From Bin5 sp009843665 (GTDB taxonomy: Bacteria; Chloroflexota; Anaerolineae; Caldilineales; Caldilineaceae): 64,000 nt of DNA. The notes under the pieces are model-generated. The model was not told the origin of the DNA. It saw only the letters and a list, made by a program, of their open reading frames with translations, and ran no database searches. Below are positions 26,273-34,423 of this stretch, in pieces; within the stretch, counting starts at the first letter, position 1, and every line of letters starts with the position of its first letter. The DNA lies in NCBI GenBank assembly GCA_965220285.1, contig OZ244818.1:2976001-3040000 (forward strand). The letters run 5' to 3'. The position numbers were made by a program, and so were the translations under genes.

Positions 26273-27075
26273 TGCGTGAACAGTGGCCGGTAGCAGCGAC
26301 AATCTGGCCTGAAGGCTTGATACATTTCGCCGGCATCACACATCTGATCTTGGGGATCGCCGGCCTTATTCTGGGCGCCCTGCTGCTGATATGGTGGACC
26401 CAGAATACGGGCCGCTGGTACGCAGTCTTTGCCGTCACACTTCTGTTCAGCATGGTCTTGAACGTGGCGGCCTACTATCTGTTCGTCGTCCCGCCTCATA
26501 GCGCCGGTTGCATTGACCTCTGCCCCGGTCGCATCGGTTTCCCTCTCCCCTTCGCCACACTTTCCACCGCGGGATCGGTGCAGATCTATATCGGCGACTT
26601 TCTACTGAACCTGCTTCTGTTGTGGTTGCTGTTGTTCGGGGGGGTGGTTCTCTGGCGTATTCTGAGCGAGGCTATCCAGCTGAGAGAGAGGGGGCTTCGT
26701 TTTCGGATACTGTACTTCGTGACCTTCATCCTCCTGTCCTGGGGTCTCCTGCCCCGCTACATCGGCCCGCCGGCCGCGCATGTAACGGGCGACCAGTTGC
26801 GGCTTGCGGTCAATGCCCGCCGTGCCGCCGAATCAACCTACGGGGTAACAGGCCTCTGGGTCCATCGCCTCGCCCTGGTGGACATTCGTTATGTTCCCGT
26901 GGAGGCCCCCGATGCCTTCGGCGACATCGACAAGCCGCAGGCACAGGTCTGTATGCGAGGCTATACCTACTTCTATCTTCCCTGGCGCCGCTATCGGGTC
27001 AGGCTCGATCAGACGGGAGTCACCCCCCTGAATTTCGCGGAGATGTCCCTGGCCGGAAGCTGCTGGCAGCCATGA
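26272..27075 (+). CDS. Polytopic membrane protein of the Thr-Pro cassette
   Basis: This 267-residue protein has four hydrophobic spans (about residues 20-42, 48-70, 100-127 and 140-160) and a soluble C-terminal part of about 100 residues with two Cys (QVCMRGYTYFY, AGSCWQP). No family is recognised. ATG 26272 overlaps the preceding stop (TGATG), a strong sign of translational coupling with the 858-residue protein; GTG 26269 is an alternative. It could be a membrane scaffold or exporter for its two neighbours, but that is inference from position only. Confidence 0.72.
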   Translation: MREQWPVAATIWPEGLIHFAGITHLILGIAGLILGALLLIWWTQNTGRWYAVFAVTLLFSMVLNVAAYYLFVVPPHSAGCIDLCPGRIGFPLPFATLSTAGSVQIYIGDFLLNLLLLWLLLFGGVVLWRILSEAIQLRERGLRFRILYFVTFILLSWGLLPRYIGPPAAHVTGDQLRLAVNARRAAESTYGVTGLWVHRLALVDIRYVPVEAPDAFGDIDKPQAQVCMRGYTYFYLPWRRYRVRLDQTGVTPLNFAEMSLAGSCWQP

Positions 27076-27120
27076 AAAAAAGCGGCCGGCAGCCAGCGCA
27101 TCCCGCTGACCACCGGCCGC
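27075..27120 (-). terminator. Rho-independent terminator of the DUF3179 gene
   Basis: The perfect 8-bp arms GCGGCCGG (27082-27089) and CCGGCCGC (27113-27120) are followed on the minus strand by seven Ts (27081-27075). The element sits directly between the convergent genes and overlaps the stop codon of the rightward one. Confidence 0.85.
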
Positions 27121-27125
27121 CGAAC

Positions 27126-28424
27126 TCAGTCTGTGCCGTAAAGCTCCGTGGCCGGGAAGAAAGCCGCCCACGCAAACCAGAAGTGATCGAAATGGAGAAT
27201 TGGGGTCAACGTCTCGCCCGCCAGGGGACCGTCAACGGCCTCGCCCAGAATGTCCCAGGTGCTGCCCGTCTCGGCGTCGCTGAATGTGCCGTCTTCATTG
27301 GGCGAAAAGGTCAGGAGCTGATCACCGACCTGCCGTTCGTAGACTGCCACCGCGCCAATGTCGCGGCCTTTACTGATTACCGAGCTGTCTAACGCGCTCG
27401 CCAGCCCGGCTTTGTGGAAAATCGCAAGCTCAACCCCGCCGAACAAGTCATGAACGACGCCTGCCTCCTCCAGGGCCGGGAATGGATAGGCGATGGCCTC
27501 CGTCTCTGTCGTCAGACCGAGAACACGCTCGGCCGGCTCTAGCCGGGCGTCAGGTGTGCCCAGGAAGAGGAAGGGCCGCGAAGTGCTGTCGTATCCCACA
27601 TACGGGTTGTACCCGTAGTTGCGAGGCATGTTCGGCCGCGCCAGCACCTCTCCATCCGGATGGGCCTCCTTGAAGTCCCCCCACGAAATCACCTGGGTGG
27701 ACAGAAAGTTCAACTGCTCGCCCGCATACTTGCCTACAATTCCTTCTCCCGTGAACTGTTGCCACCAGGTCTCCGTCTGGCGGTCGTACATGATCAGATC
27801 ACTGTTGCGCAGCCGCCCGGTCGTGCCGAAATCGAGCACCTGACCGTCAAAGTTGCGGTCAAAGGCGATGCTGGCGTTGCACAGCGGGCAGAAAGTGATT
27901 GAGACCGGCTGGCCGTCGACCTCGTCGTTCACAATCTCGTGCCAGATGAGGATGCTCAGAGGGTAGGCGCGGGATACCTCGCCGTGGCTGTACAGGATCA
28001 CCGGCTCCAGGTCCTCCAACCACTCATCCCCTGCTGATATCGACTCAAACTCCGGGCTGTCGACCGCTGGAATACCGTCCTTGGGCGGACCGCCGGAAAG
28101 GATCGAATCCCACTCCACCGTCCTGCGCGAGAAGTCAGTTGAAAAGCCGCGCGTGCGGAATGGCGGCGGAACGCCGTCCGTGATCAGGTCGGCGCTCAGT
28201 TGTGGCACGCCCGCGTTGAGGCTGGCCGTCTCCTCAGCGCTGGTGTCGCTGCTGTCTGCGTCGTCGCTGCCCGTGTCGGCCGTCACCGCCTCGCCGCTTT
28301 CGCTTTCCGTCGCCGCCGCGGGCTGCGCCGGTGCCTCCTCCGACCCGATCGGAACGCAGGCCAGCAGAATGAACGCAGCGATCATGAGCAGACCGTCCAG
28401 CTGGATCCATCTATTCCTCAACAT
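27126..28424 (-). CDS. DUF3179 domain lipoprotein
   Basis: This 432-residue protein begins with a lipoprotein signal (GLLMIAAFILLAC) and an acidic Ser/Glu/Asp-rich linker. The DUF3179 domain follows: IPAVDSPEFESI, RAYPLSILIWHEIVND, VSITFCPLCNASIAFDR, FGTTGRLRNSDLIMYDRQT and WWQQFTGEGIVGKYAG. The conserved CPLC pair could bind a metal or be redox-active, but the function of the family is unknown. I start at ATG 28424, with GGGGGG six bases upstream and the signal peptide right after it; the frame open to 28568 lacks a signal. It is terminated by the hairpin at 27075-27120. Confidence 0.88.
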   Translation of the reverse strand: MLRNRWIQLDGLLMIAAFILLACVPIGSEEAPAQPAAATESESGEAVTADTGSDDADSSDTSAEETASLNAGVPQLSADLITDGVPPPFRTRGFSTDFSRRTVEWDSILSGGPPKDGIPAVDSPEFESISAGDEWLEDLEPVILYSHGEVSRAYPLSILIWHEIVNDEVDGQPVSITFCPLCNASIAFDRNFDGQVLDFGTTGRLRNSDLIMYDRQTETWWQQFTGEGIVGKYAGEQLNFLSTQVISWGDFKEAHPDGEVLARPNMPRNYGYNPYVGYDSTSRPFLFLGTPDARLEPAERVLGLTTETEAIAYPFPALEEAGVVHDLFGGVELAIFHKAGLASALDSSVISKGRDIGAVAVYERQVGDQLLTFSPNEDGTFSDAETGSTWDILGEAVDGPLAGETLTPILHFDHFWFAWAAFFPATELYGTD

Positions 28425-28793
28425 GGGATTCCCCCCTAATCGTTGAAAACAGTGGTGGTTAGTGGCCGGACATCCATGAGCTGCGATTCCGTCCCGCCAC
28501 TGCGCACCAATGTACTGCATTTTCGTCTGCACGTCGTCTGCAGGCAACTCACCTGCCGCACATACCACAATTATGCTGCAACAGGAGGACCTGTGCTGTA
28601 GTCAGGCTTACGCGAAAGCGGTCCATCATGGCTGTTTACGCAATGATTCCCAGTGCCCATTCGCTATCCAATCGGAATCAAAGGTGAAAGGATGCATCCC
28701 AAAATGGGGCGACTTCTCCCACACCACAGGCATGATGCCCTCACCTGACCTATCTCGCCACAAAATTGAACTGCACCAAAGTGAAATTGGGTA
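28425..28793. other. Intergenic stretch between DUF3179 gene and small membrane protein
   Basis: This stretch of 369 bp has no supported gene. Short frames in it do not resemble the surrounding coding style. It should contain the leftward promoter for the DUF3179 gene, but I could not identify it. The rightward promoter at 28794 begins immediately after. Confidence 0.45.
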
Positions 28794-28822
28794 TTGACAT
28801 AACAGAACGGGTGTGCTATATT
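28794..28822 (+). promoter_or_regulatory. Strong sigma-A-type promoter of the 54-residue protein gene
   Basis: TTGACA (28794-28799), exactly 17 bp, then TATATT (28817-28822). Transcription would start near 28829, giving a leader of about 48 nt that ends in a good SD. Confidence 0.85.
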
Positions 28823-28876
28823 GAATCTGTAGAGTGAAATCCGGCCAGTTGAGCAAAGACCTGAAGAGGAAACACT

Positions 28877-29041
28877 ATGGCGAAGGACATCAAGAGGATG
28901 ACGCGGATCGAGTTGGAGTCCGAACTGGTTGCCGAGCGAGCCGCGACGCGACGGAGCAATACGATCATCCTGATGATGACCGCGTTAGCCGTGCTGGGGT
29001 TTATCGTAATGACCGGCACCATCGCGCCATTTGCCGGCTGA
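28877..29041 (+). CDS. Small single-span membrane protein (54 aa)
   Basis: This short gene encodes MAKDIKRMTRIELESELVAE at its N-terminus, a charged cytoplasmic-type helix (about residues 1-27). One hydrophobic span follows (about 29-48: TIILMMTALAVLGFIVMTG) and a short tail (TIAPFAG). AGAGGA stands seven bases before the ATG and a near-consensus promoter lies 55 bp upstream, so it is likely a real and well-expressed gene. The architecture resembles small regulatory or complex-associated membrane proteins, but I recognise no family. A 6-bp hairpin at 29068-29089 may end the transcript. Confidence 0.75.
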   Translation: MAKDIKRMTRIELESELVAERAATRRSNTIILMMTALAVLGFIVMTGTIAPFAG

Positions 29042-29067
29042 GGTGTTCTCGCGTATTCGCAGCACTA

Positions 29068-29089
29068 AGGCGGACAGACCTTGCCGCCT
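29068..29089 (+). terminator. Weak hairpin after the 54-residue protein gene
   Basis: AGGCGG (29068-29073) pairs with CCGCCT (29084-29089) around a 10-base loop. It is 26 bp past the stop codon. The T-run is poor (CTTGG), so termination is only possible. Confidence 0.35.
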
Positions 29090-29224
29090 CTTGGCCCTGG
29101 CTCTTTTGCAGCGCAGTTCCACCCGGCCAGCCCCTTCGATTGCGATACCGGTCTGTGCGTTAAGCTGCGCCAGGACAGACCGAGGGACGGGCGACGGCTG
29201 AATCAACCACTTGGAATGTTGGGA

Positions 29225-29290
29225 TTGTAACTGTTTTGCTCGCTGAGGGGCGAAATATAACTATTTTGCTGCTGTTGTAACTGTTTTGTT
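29225..29290. repeat. Three direct copies of a 16-bp AT-rich motif
   Basis: TTGTAACTGTTTTGCT (29225-29240), ATATAACTATTTTGCT (29255-29270) and TTGTAACTGTTTTGTT (29275-29290) lie in the same orientation, 30 and 20 bp apart, in otherwise GC-rich DNA. Spacing and composition resemble protein-binding repeats at the ends of Tn7/TniA-type transposons. No transposase is nearby, so the element type is not proven. Confidence 0.6.
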
Positions 29291-29340
29291 CGACTAATCC
29301 CCTCAATAGCAGTTTGTCCGCCTCTCCTCTATCTGTTCGT

Positions 29341-29742
29341 CTAGCCCTTCTCGCCGTCCCCAATCGGCTGGTGAAAGTAGTAGCAGAGCCCATCAGGCGC
29401 GATAACAAAAAAGACCTGTAACTTCTGCCCATCGTTCTCGTCCACGCGCCAGTTCCCGACTTCGATCCCCCTGCTCTCCAGCTCCTGACGAGCTCTGTGG
29501 ATATCGGTCACCCGAATGGCCGCGCCATCGATACTGGCATCACCGCCGTTTACGGCGAACCCGATGCGAACGCCGTCGCGCTCAAGAATAACCGTCGGCA
29601 CAGGGTGATCCTTCCGTTCGACCTCTGTAAGTCCAAACGCGTCTCGGTACCACGCGGAAGCTTGATCGATATCCTCAACCGGCAGTGCCAGGACATCCTC
29701 CGCATAGGGAAAAGCAGCTTCATACAGCTTAACTGAGCCCAT
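29341..29742 (-). CDS. VOC (glyoxalase/dioxygenase-fold) family protein
   Basis: This 133-residue single-module VOC protein has the typical start LYEAAFPYAEDVLALPVEDIDQASAWYRDAFGL and the C-terminal half RVTDIHRARQELESRGIEV...FFVIAPDGLCYYFHQP. It is one beta-alpha-beta-beta-beta pair, half of a metal site, so it would dimerise. Function may be resistance, detoxification or ring cleavage; the sequence does not decide. I start at ATG 29742 because AGGAG lies eight bases upstream; the frame open to 29916 adds an implausible N-terminus. Confidence 0.85.
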   Translation of the reverse strand: MGSVKLYEAAFPYAEDVLALPVEDIDQASAWYRDAFGLTEVERKDHPVPTVILERDGVRIGFAVNGGDASIDGAAIRVTDIHRARQELESRGIEVGNWRVDENDGQKLQVFFVIAPDGLCYYFHQPIGDGEKG

Positions 29743-29982
29743 ATCTTGGTCTCCTTTTTGGGCTGGAGTCGAGTTGGAGAGAGAAAAAGCATCTTTGGAT
29801 CGATGCCAATGCCTGAACTCGGACCAGATACAACCATACCGCGAGGGATCGCCTGCCGGGGTTACGCCCGCATTGCCGGGTTGCCTGGAATGACGAGCGA
29901 TGGTAGTTGTCGACAAGCTTCGGAAAACCGCTGATCTTATGAGCGTGTTAAACCCGTGGAAGCATTCATCCTTGTCACGAAT

Positions 29983-30372
29983 TCAGCCCCCGAGAGTCTC
30001 TCTGCGCTTATCAACTGCTCGCCTGATTAGTGCTTGAACCTCCGGTTGATCTGCGTCATCAACTGAGCGAATCTTCACATGGCGCATTTTCGCGCCCGTC
30101 CCTTCCAGCAGACCCGCCGGATCTGTCAGGTCTACACCTTGGTAAAATCCGAGATTGACCCACTTCTTATGCGGCAGAATATAAGCGTAGCCATCGAGCA
30201 TCTTCCGTGGACCCACGCCATAGGTCGCAGCTCGGTCGCCAAGGCGAACCACCTCGCATGCATTCTGATCGACTTGGAACACGGCTTCCCTAAGCGCCGC
30301 TACGATAGGACGAATGGTCTCTTCTGAGAGTTGCAGCAACTCTTCGAATGTTCCGAATTTCGCTTTGGTCAT
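29983..30372 (-). CDS. DUF1801 domain protein
   Basis: This is a 129-residue cytoplasmic protein of the DUF1801 (YdhG-like) family: LSEETIRPIVAALREAVFQV, EVVRLGDRAATYGVGPRKML, and YAYILPHKKWVNLGFYQGVD, followed by LEGTGAKMRHVKIRS. The fold resembles a small alpha/beta sandwich seen in iron- and stress-related proteins, but no biochemical function is established. It stands alone, 240 bp upstream of the VOC gene on the same strand. Confidence 0.85.
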   Translation of the reverse strand: MTKAKFGTFEELLQLSEETIRPIVAALREAVFQVDQNACEVVRLGDRAATYGVGPRKMLDGYAYILPHKKWVNLGFYQGVDLTDPAGLLEGTGAKMRHVKIRSVDDADQPEVQALIRRAVDKRRETLGG

Positions 30373-30596
30373 GTTGGATATTCTTCGCTCTTGGTCTCTC
30401 CCTGGTGCCTTTATCCTAATCCGGAGCCACCGCCGTTTCTCCGACTTGGCCGTGAAAATATCCGGATCGATGCTGCGGTCGATGATTGCTTCGGTCCGGG
30501 CGCTGCGCCACTTGTCGAGGACCGAAATGGGGTTAGCGCATCGGATTAAGCAGCCTCCGGGAGCAGGCCTTTGTCCTCTGTAAAACGCCAGAAAGG
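30373..30596. other. Non-coding stretch between DUF1801 gene and the tRNA-side hairpin
   Basis: I see no supported gene. Rightward frames of up to about 70 codons exist but lack an SD and similarity that I recognise. They could be remnants. The promoter for the DUF1801 gene should be here. Confidence 0.35.
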
Positions 30597-30632
30597 GCGA
30601 GGTCCTGAAGGGATTTCACTTCAGGACCTCGC
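30597..30632 (-). terminator. Strong hairpin downstream of tRNA-Asn
   Basis: This is a perfect 14-bp stem (30597-30610 with 30619-30632) with an 8-base loop, 38 bp beyond the tRNA 3' end. The minus strand continues CCCTTTCTGGCGTTTT, so termination of the rpoD-tRNA transcript is likely although the T-run is not immediate. Confidence 0.6.
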
Positions 30633-30670
30633 GTTAGCTATCGAGTGGTCTTGGTTGGCGGCCGAAAGGC

Positions 30671-30747
<77 letters not shown>

Positions 30748-30880
30748 CACGTTACTCTTGCTGTAGTCGCCTGGGGCCCGCAGAGGGCGGAGACCACCAA
30801 GACAACAAGTAGCCAGTATACCAATCTCGCCGCTCAACTTCAAAATTTCGACTTCGCCGAAACGGCTCTGATACAGACGA

Positions 30881-32164
30881 TCAGCCCAGATAGTCGCGTA
30901 GCTTCCGACTCTGCAGGGGATGGCGTAGTTTGCGCAATGCCCTTGCCTCAATCTGGCGCACACGTTCGCGGGTGATATTGAACTCCTTGCCCACATCCTC
31001 CAATGTCTGGCTTGTACCATCTTCCAGACCGAAGCGCATGCTGAGCACCTTGCGTTCCCGTTCAGGCAAGTCGTTCAGAATCTCACTCATCTGCTCCTGC
31101 AGCAACAGGCGGCTGGCTGAATCTACAGGAGCGGGAATGCTCTCGTCTTCGATAAAATCGCCCAGGAAGCTGTTCTCTTCGGCCCCAACCGGCATGTCCA
31201 GGCTGATAGGCTCCCGGCTGAGCCGCTGGATGCGCTGTACCTTGGATACAGCCTGGTCGAGAATGACCTTGAGATCACCCGTGATCGGCCGCTCCTCCTC
31301 CATCGCCTGCCGCACCTCTGCAGCGACATCCGGTTCCAGATAGCCCATCTCCAGCGCTATCTTTTCCGGAGTGGGCTCCCCTCCCTTCAACTCCTGTTGC
31401 AGTTCTCTTTCGGCGCGCATCTGGCGGTTGATCGTTTCCACCATATGCACGGGAATTCGAATGGTGCGCGCCTGGTAAGCGATCGCCCGACTGATAGCCT
31501 GGCGAATCCACCAGGTGGCGTACGTGCTGAATTTGAACCCCAGCGTGTGATCGAACTTCTCCACCGCACGCAGCAGACCGACATTCCCCTCTTGAATGAG
31601 GTCCTGAAAGTTGAGACCGCGGCCAATGTAACGTTTGGCGACGCTGACGACCAGGCGCAGATTGCTCTGGGCCAGCTTGCCCTGCGCCAGTTTGCCATCC
31701 GCGACCGTGGCTTTCAACTCTTCGAATTCTTCCGGGGCCAGCTCTGAGGTGGGCTCATCGCCGTCGGCAGCAGCCTGTTGGAGGCGCTCCTCGGCCTGCA
31801 GACCGGCCCGGATTCGTATGGCCAGAGCGGTCTGCTGTTCGGTGGTCAGCAGGTCGTGGCGGCCGATCTCGCTCAGGTACATACGCATCGGATCGAGGAC
31901 CTGGCCGACCTCCTGCACATCCTCTATTATCTTTTCCACCGGGATGTGCGTTTCCTGCTCAATCTCTTCTTCCAGCTTCAGATCGCGTTCGATCGAGGGA
32001 AGGGAACTGTTCTCCTGCCTATCGCCTGTCTCTGGAAACAGTTCTGTCTCTTCAATTGATTCTTCGGTCTGTGTGTCTTGACCATCAAGCTCGCTGCCGG
32101 CACTTGGATAGTTGGCCGAGGCGCTGGCAGGCTTCGTCTTTGATGCACTGCGTTTGGGTGCCAT
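30881..32164 (-). CDS. rpoD: Primary sigma factor RpoD/SigA
   Basis: This 427-residue sigma-70 factor directs RNA polymerase to housekeeping promoters, consistent with the TTGACA/TATAAT-like sites seen in the window. After an acidic N-terminus (about 1-75) come region 1.2 (DPMRMYLSEIGRHDLLT), region 2 (NLRLVVSVAKRYIGRGL, DLIQEGNVGLLRAVEKFD, FSTYATWWIRQAISRAI), region 3 (RTIRIPVHMVETINR) and region 4 (LSMRFGLEDG, VGKEFNITRERVRQIEARAL). The large non-conserved region of proteobacterial RpoD is short here. It follows dnaG by 23 bp under one promoter. Confidence 0.97.
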   Translation of the reverse strand: MAPKRSASKTKPASASANYPSAGSELDGQDTQTEESIEETELFPETGDRQENSSLPSIERDLKLEEEIEQETHIPVEKIIEDVQEVGQVLDPMRMYLSEIGRHDLLTTEQQTALAIRIRAGLQAEERLQQAAADGDEPTSELAPEEFEELKATVADGKLAQGKLAQSNLRLVVSVAKRYIGRGLNFQDLIQEGNVGLLRAVEKFDHTLGFKFSTYATWWIRQAISRAIAYQARTIRIPVHMVETINRQMRAERELQQELKGGEPTPEKIALEMGYLEPDVAAEVRQAMEEERPITGDLKVILDQAVSKVQRIQRLSREPISLDMPVGAEENSFLGDFIEDESIPAPVDSASRLLLQEQMSEILNDLPERERKVLSMRFGLEDGTSQTLEDVGKEFNITRERVRQIEARALRKLRHPLQSRKLRDYLG

Positions 32165-32187
32165 TTTTCCACCTGTATTGGGGGATC

Positions 32188-34260
32188 TCAGGCGATAGCG
32201 ATGCCTGATTCAACTCGTGTAACTCCGTATGAGACCTGGATACTGCGCGCCATTACGTGTTCCAAGTGATGGCGGTCGCGTCGATTAGCGTTTATGATCG
32301 ATGAAAACTCCAAAATCGCTTCACGGTTCTCGTTTTCCTGGGCATCGTGCAACAGAAACTGCATTGCCGACAGACTTTCTCGCAGCCGTGCATACCGAAG
32401 ACGTATCAGCAATTTGAGCAACGCATTCTGAATATCCCCCTGCTCTCGCTCCGGCATCGCTATGACCTGAATCGTCAACTGCGATAGGACCGGGTGATAA
32501 CTGGGGCTGAGTGTCTCCTGAAATGCTCTGGTGTCCCAGAGTTCATCGCTGGCGATGAAGCGCCGCAACGCTCCGAATATCTCCCGGTATTCAATCTGTT
32601 GGAAATCTTTTCCGCTCAAGGGGGCGATCTCCAACTCCTGCGACTTCTCTGCCAGCCATATCAGCAGGTCCGGCTCGTCGATCAAAAGGGCCAGCAGAAA
32701 GACCTCCAGTTTCGCCTCCGGCACAATAGCTGCCAGGTCTGGCGGCGGCGGTGACAGCGTCTCTCCATTGGCTTGGTTGCTTGCAGCCATACCTGGGTCG
32801 GCGGCTTCCTCCGGTGGCGCAAACTCCGAATCCGTCTGTGGTTCCTCTCCCGTCGTGGTCTGCCCACCCTGCGGCCGCGTGAACCGACGCCGGTGGCGGC
32901 CCTCCTGCGGCGGGTTCCGCAACTCGCGGGCGCTGGCCTTCACCCGCTGCTCAATCGTCCGTTCCTCAATCCGGACAAGCCGGCTCAAGCGCTGGATGTA
33001 ATGCTGCTGTTCCTCCTCATCGCCCAGCTCCGCGATGAGCGGCGTCAACTCGGCTACGGCCTCTCCCTTGCCTCTGGCACTGTCCAGATCATACTGCTTG
33101 GTGACAATCCCGAAATAATAGTCGACGAGAGGCGTTGCCGTACCGATCAGTTCTTGCCAGGAACCGGTACTCGCGCGGATGATGTCGTCGGGATCGTGAC
33201 CCTCCGGCAGTGTGGTGATGCGCAGGTTGGCGCTGAGCCGGTGTTCTACGTGCATCCGCCCCGTCGCAGTAAGTACCGGTTTGGCTTTCCTCTTCAAGGC
33301 CTGTCGCGCCTGGTTCAGACCGCGCAGCGTGGCCTGCTCGCCGGCGGTGTCCGCGTCCAAGGCCAGAATGAAGTTGTCAGTATAGCGGTGGAGCTGGCGT
33401 AACTGCTCCTCCGTTAAGGCTGTTCCCAGGCAGGCCACGACATTCTCAAAGCCGAACTGGTGAGCGGCGATCACATCCATATAGCCTTCGACAATCACGA
33501 CGCTGTCAGCCTGGCGGATAGCTCTGTAGGCCCGGTCCAGCCCGTATACCACGTGTGATTTGTGAAAAAGAGGCGTTTCTGCCGTATTCAGATACTTGGG
33601 AAGCGAACTGTCCAGGACCCTTCCCCCGAAGCCGATTACTCGGCTCTGACGATCGTGGATGGGCACAATCAACCGGTTACGAAAAGAATCGTAAAAGGAG
33701 TCGCGTTCCTGGTTATGCTTGACCAGGTCGGCCCGGTGCAGGACGTCAGGCGAGTACCCGGACTGTACCAGATGGTCGCGCAGCGCATCCCAACTGTCCG
33801 GCGCAAAACCGAGTTGGAAACGGGTGGCAACCTCGGCATTGATGCCGCGTTGCTGCAGATAGTCGCGCGCCGGCTGCGCCTCCTGGCTGCGGTGAAGCTG
33901 GTTCCTGAAAAAGAGGGTTGCTCTGTCGTTGAGTTCGTATAAGAGATCCCGTCCCCGGTATTCATCTTTATCGGACTCTTCGGGCAGCTGAATGCCGGCC
34001 TCCTGCGCCAGAGCCTGCAAAGACTCCCGAAAATCCATGTTTTCCTTCTGCATCAGGAAAGAAAATATGTCGCCGCCGGTGCTGCATGCGCCGAAACAGC
34101 GCCACGTGCCGGTTTCGGGGAAAACGACGAAACTGGGCGTACGTTCCTGATGAAAGGGGCAACAGGCTTTGAATGAGCGGCCGGCGCGTTGCAGGGGTAC
34201 ATAACGGGAAATGAAGTCTACGGCATCGATCCGAGCTTTGATTTCTTCCGTTACGCTCAT
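32188..34260 (-). CDS. dnaG: DNA primase
   Basis: This 690-residue enzyme makes RNA primers for replication. The N-terminal zinc ribbon (CCPFHQERTPSF, then CFGACSTGGDIFSF) and RNA polymerase core (IPIHDRQSRVIGFGGR, VIVEGYMDVIAAHQFG, ILALDADTAGEQAT as the TOPRIM acidic motif) are intact. A variable Gln/Pro/Glu-rich linker (about residues 450-515) precedes the C-terminal helicase-binding domain, which explains a length slightly above the usual 600. It heads a dnaG-rpoD operon. The start is ATG 34260; no clear SD precedes it. Confidence 0.97.
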   Translation of the reverse strand: MSVTEEIKARIDAVDFISRYVPLQRAGRSFKACCPFHQERTPSFVVFPETGTWRCFGACSTGGDIFSFLMQKENMDFRESLQALAQEAGIQLPEESDKDEYRGRDLLYELNDRATLFFRNQLHRSQEAQPARDYLQQRGINAEVATRFQLGFAPDSWDALRDHLVQSGYSPDVLHRADLVKHNQERDSFYDSFRNRLIVPIHDRQSRVIGFGGRVLDSSLPKYLNTAETPLFHKSHVVYGLDRAYRAIRQADSVVIVEGYMDVIAAHQFGFENVVACLGTALTEEQLRQLHRYTDNFILALDADTAGEQATLRGLNQARQALKRKAKPVLTATGRMHVEHRLSANLRITTLPEGHDPDDIIRASTGSWQELIGTATPLVDYYFGIVTKQYDLDSARGKGEAVAELTPLIAELGDEEEQQHYIQRLSRLVRIEERTIEQRVKASARELRNPPQEGRHRRRFTRPQGGQTTTGEEPQTDSEFAPPEEAADPGMAASNQANGETLSPPPPDLAAIVPEAKLEVFLLALLIDEPDLLIWLAEKSQELEIAPLSGKDFQQIEYREIFGALRRFIASDELWDTRAFQETLSPSYHPVLSQLTIQVIAMPEREQGDIQNALLKLLIRLRYARLRESLSAMQFLLHDAQENENREAILEFSSIINANRRDRHHLEHVMARSIQVSYGVTRVESGIAIA

Positions 34261-34324
34261 TTGCAGTGGTTGGTAATCCGTGTCCGGCGTTCAGGTTTTC
34301 CGGCGGTCAAGTGATATGAATCCA

Positions 34325-34353
34325 ATTATAGCTGTGCCCTAATCGGGTGTCAA
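34325..34353 (-). promoter_or_regulatory. Consensus promoter of dnaG-rpoD
   Basis: The minus strand reads TTGACA (34348-34353), a 17-bp spacer, then TATAAT (34325-34330), a full match to the sigma-70 consensus. The predicted start is near 34318, with a leader of about 58 nt. Confidence 0.92.
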
Positions 34354-34423
34354 AGAGGGGCGAATTATGTCTATGTCAGCCCGGCCCTCTCGCCCCCTAC
34401 CCACGGCGGCCGCAGAACGGCTC

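Noticed and set aside
28660..28735. Short similarity between 28700-28734 and 50100-50136 (CCAAAA-GGGGC...TTCTCC-ACACC)
   Set aside because: About 35 bp at roughly 80 percent with a gap, no matching flanks; it may be chance and I could not test its significance.
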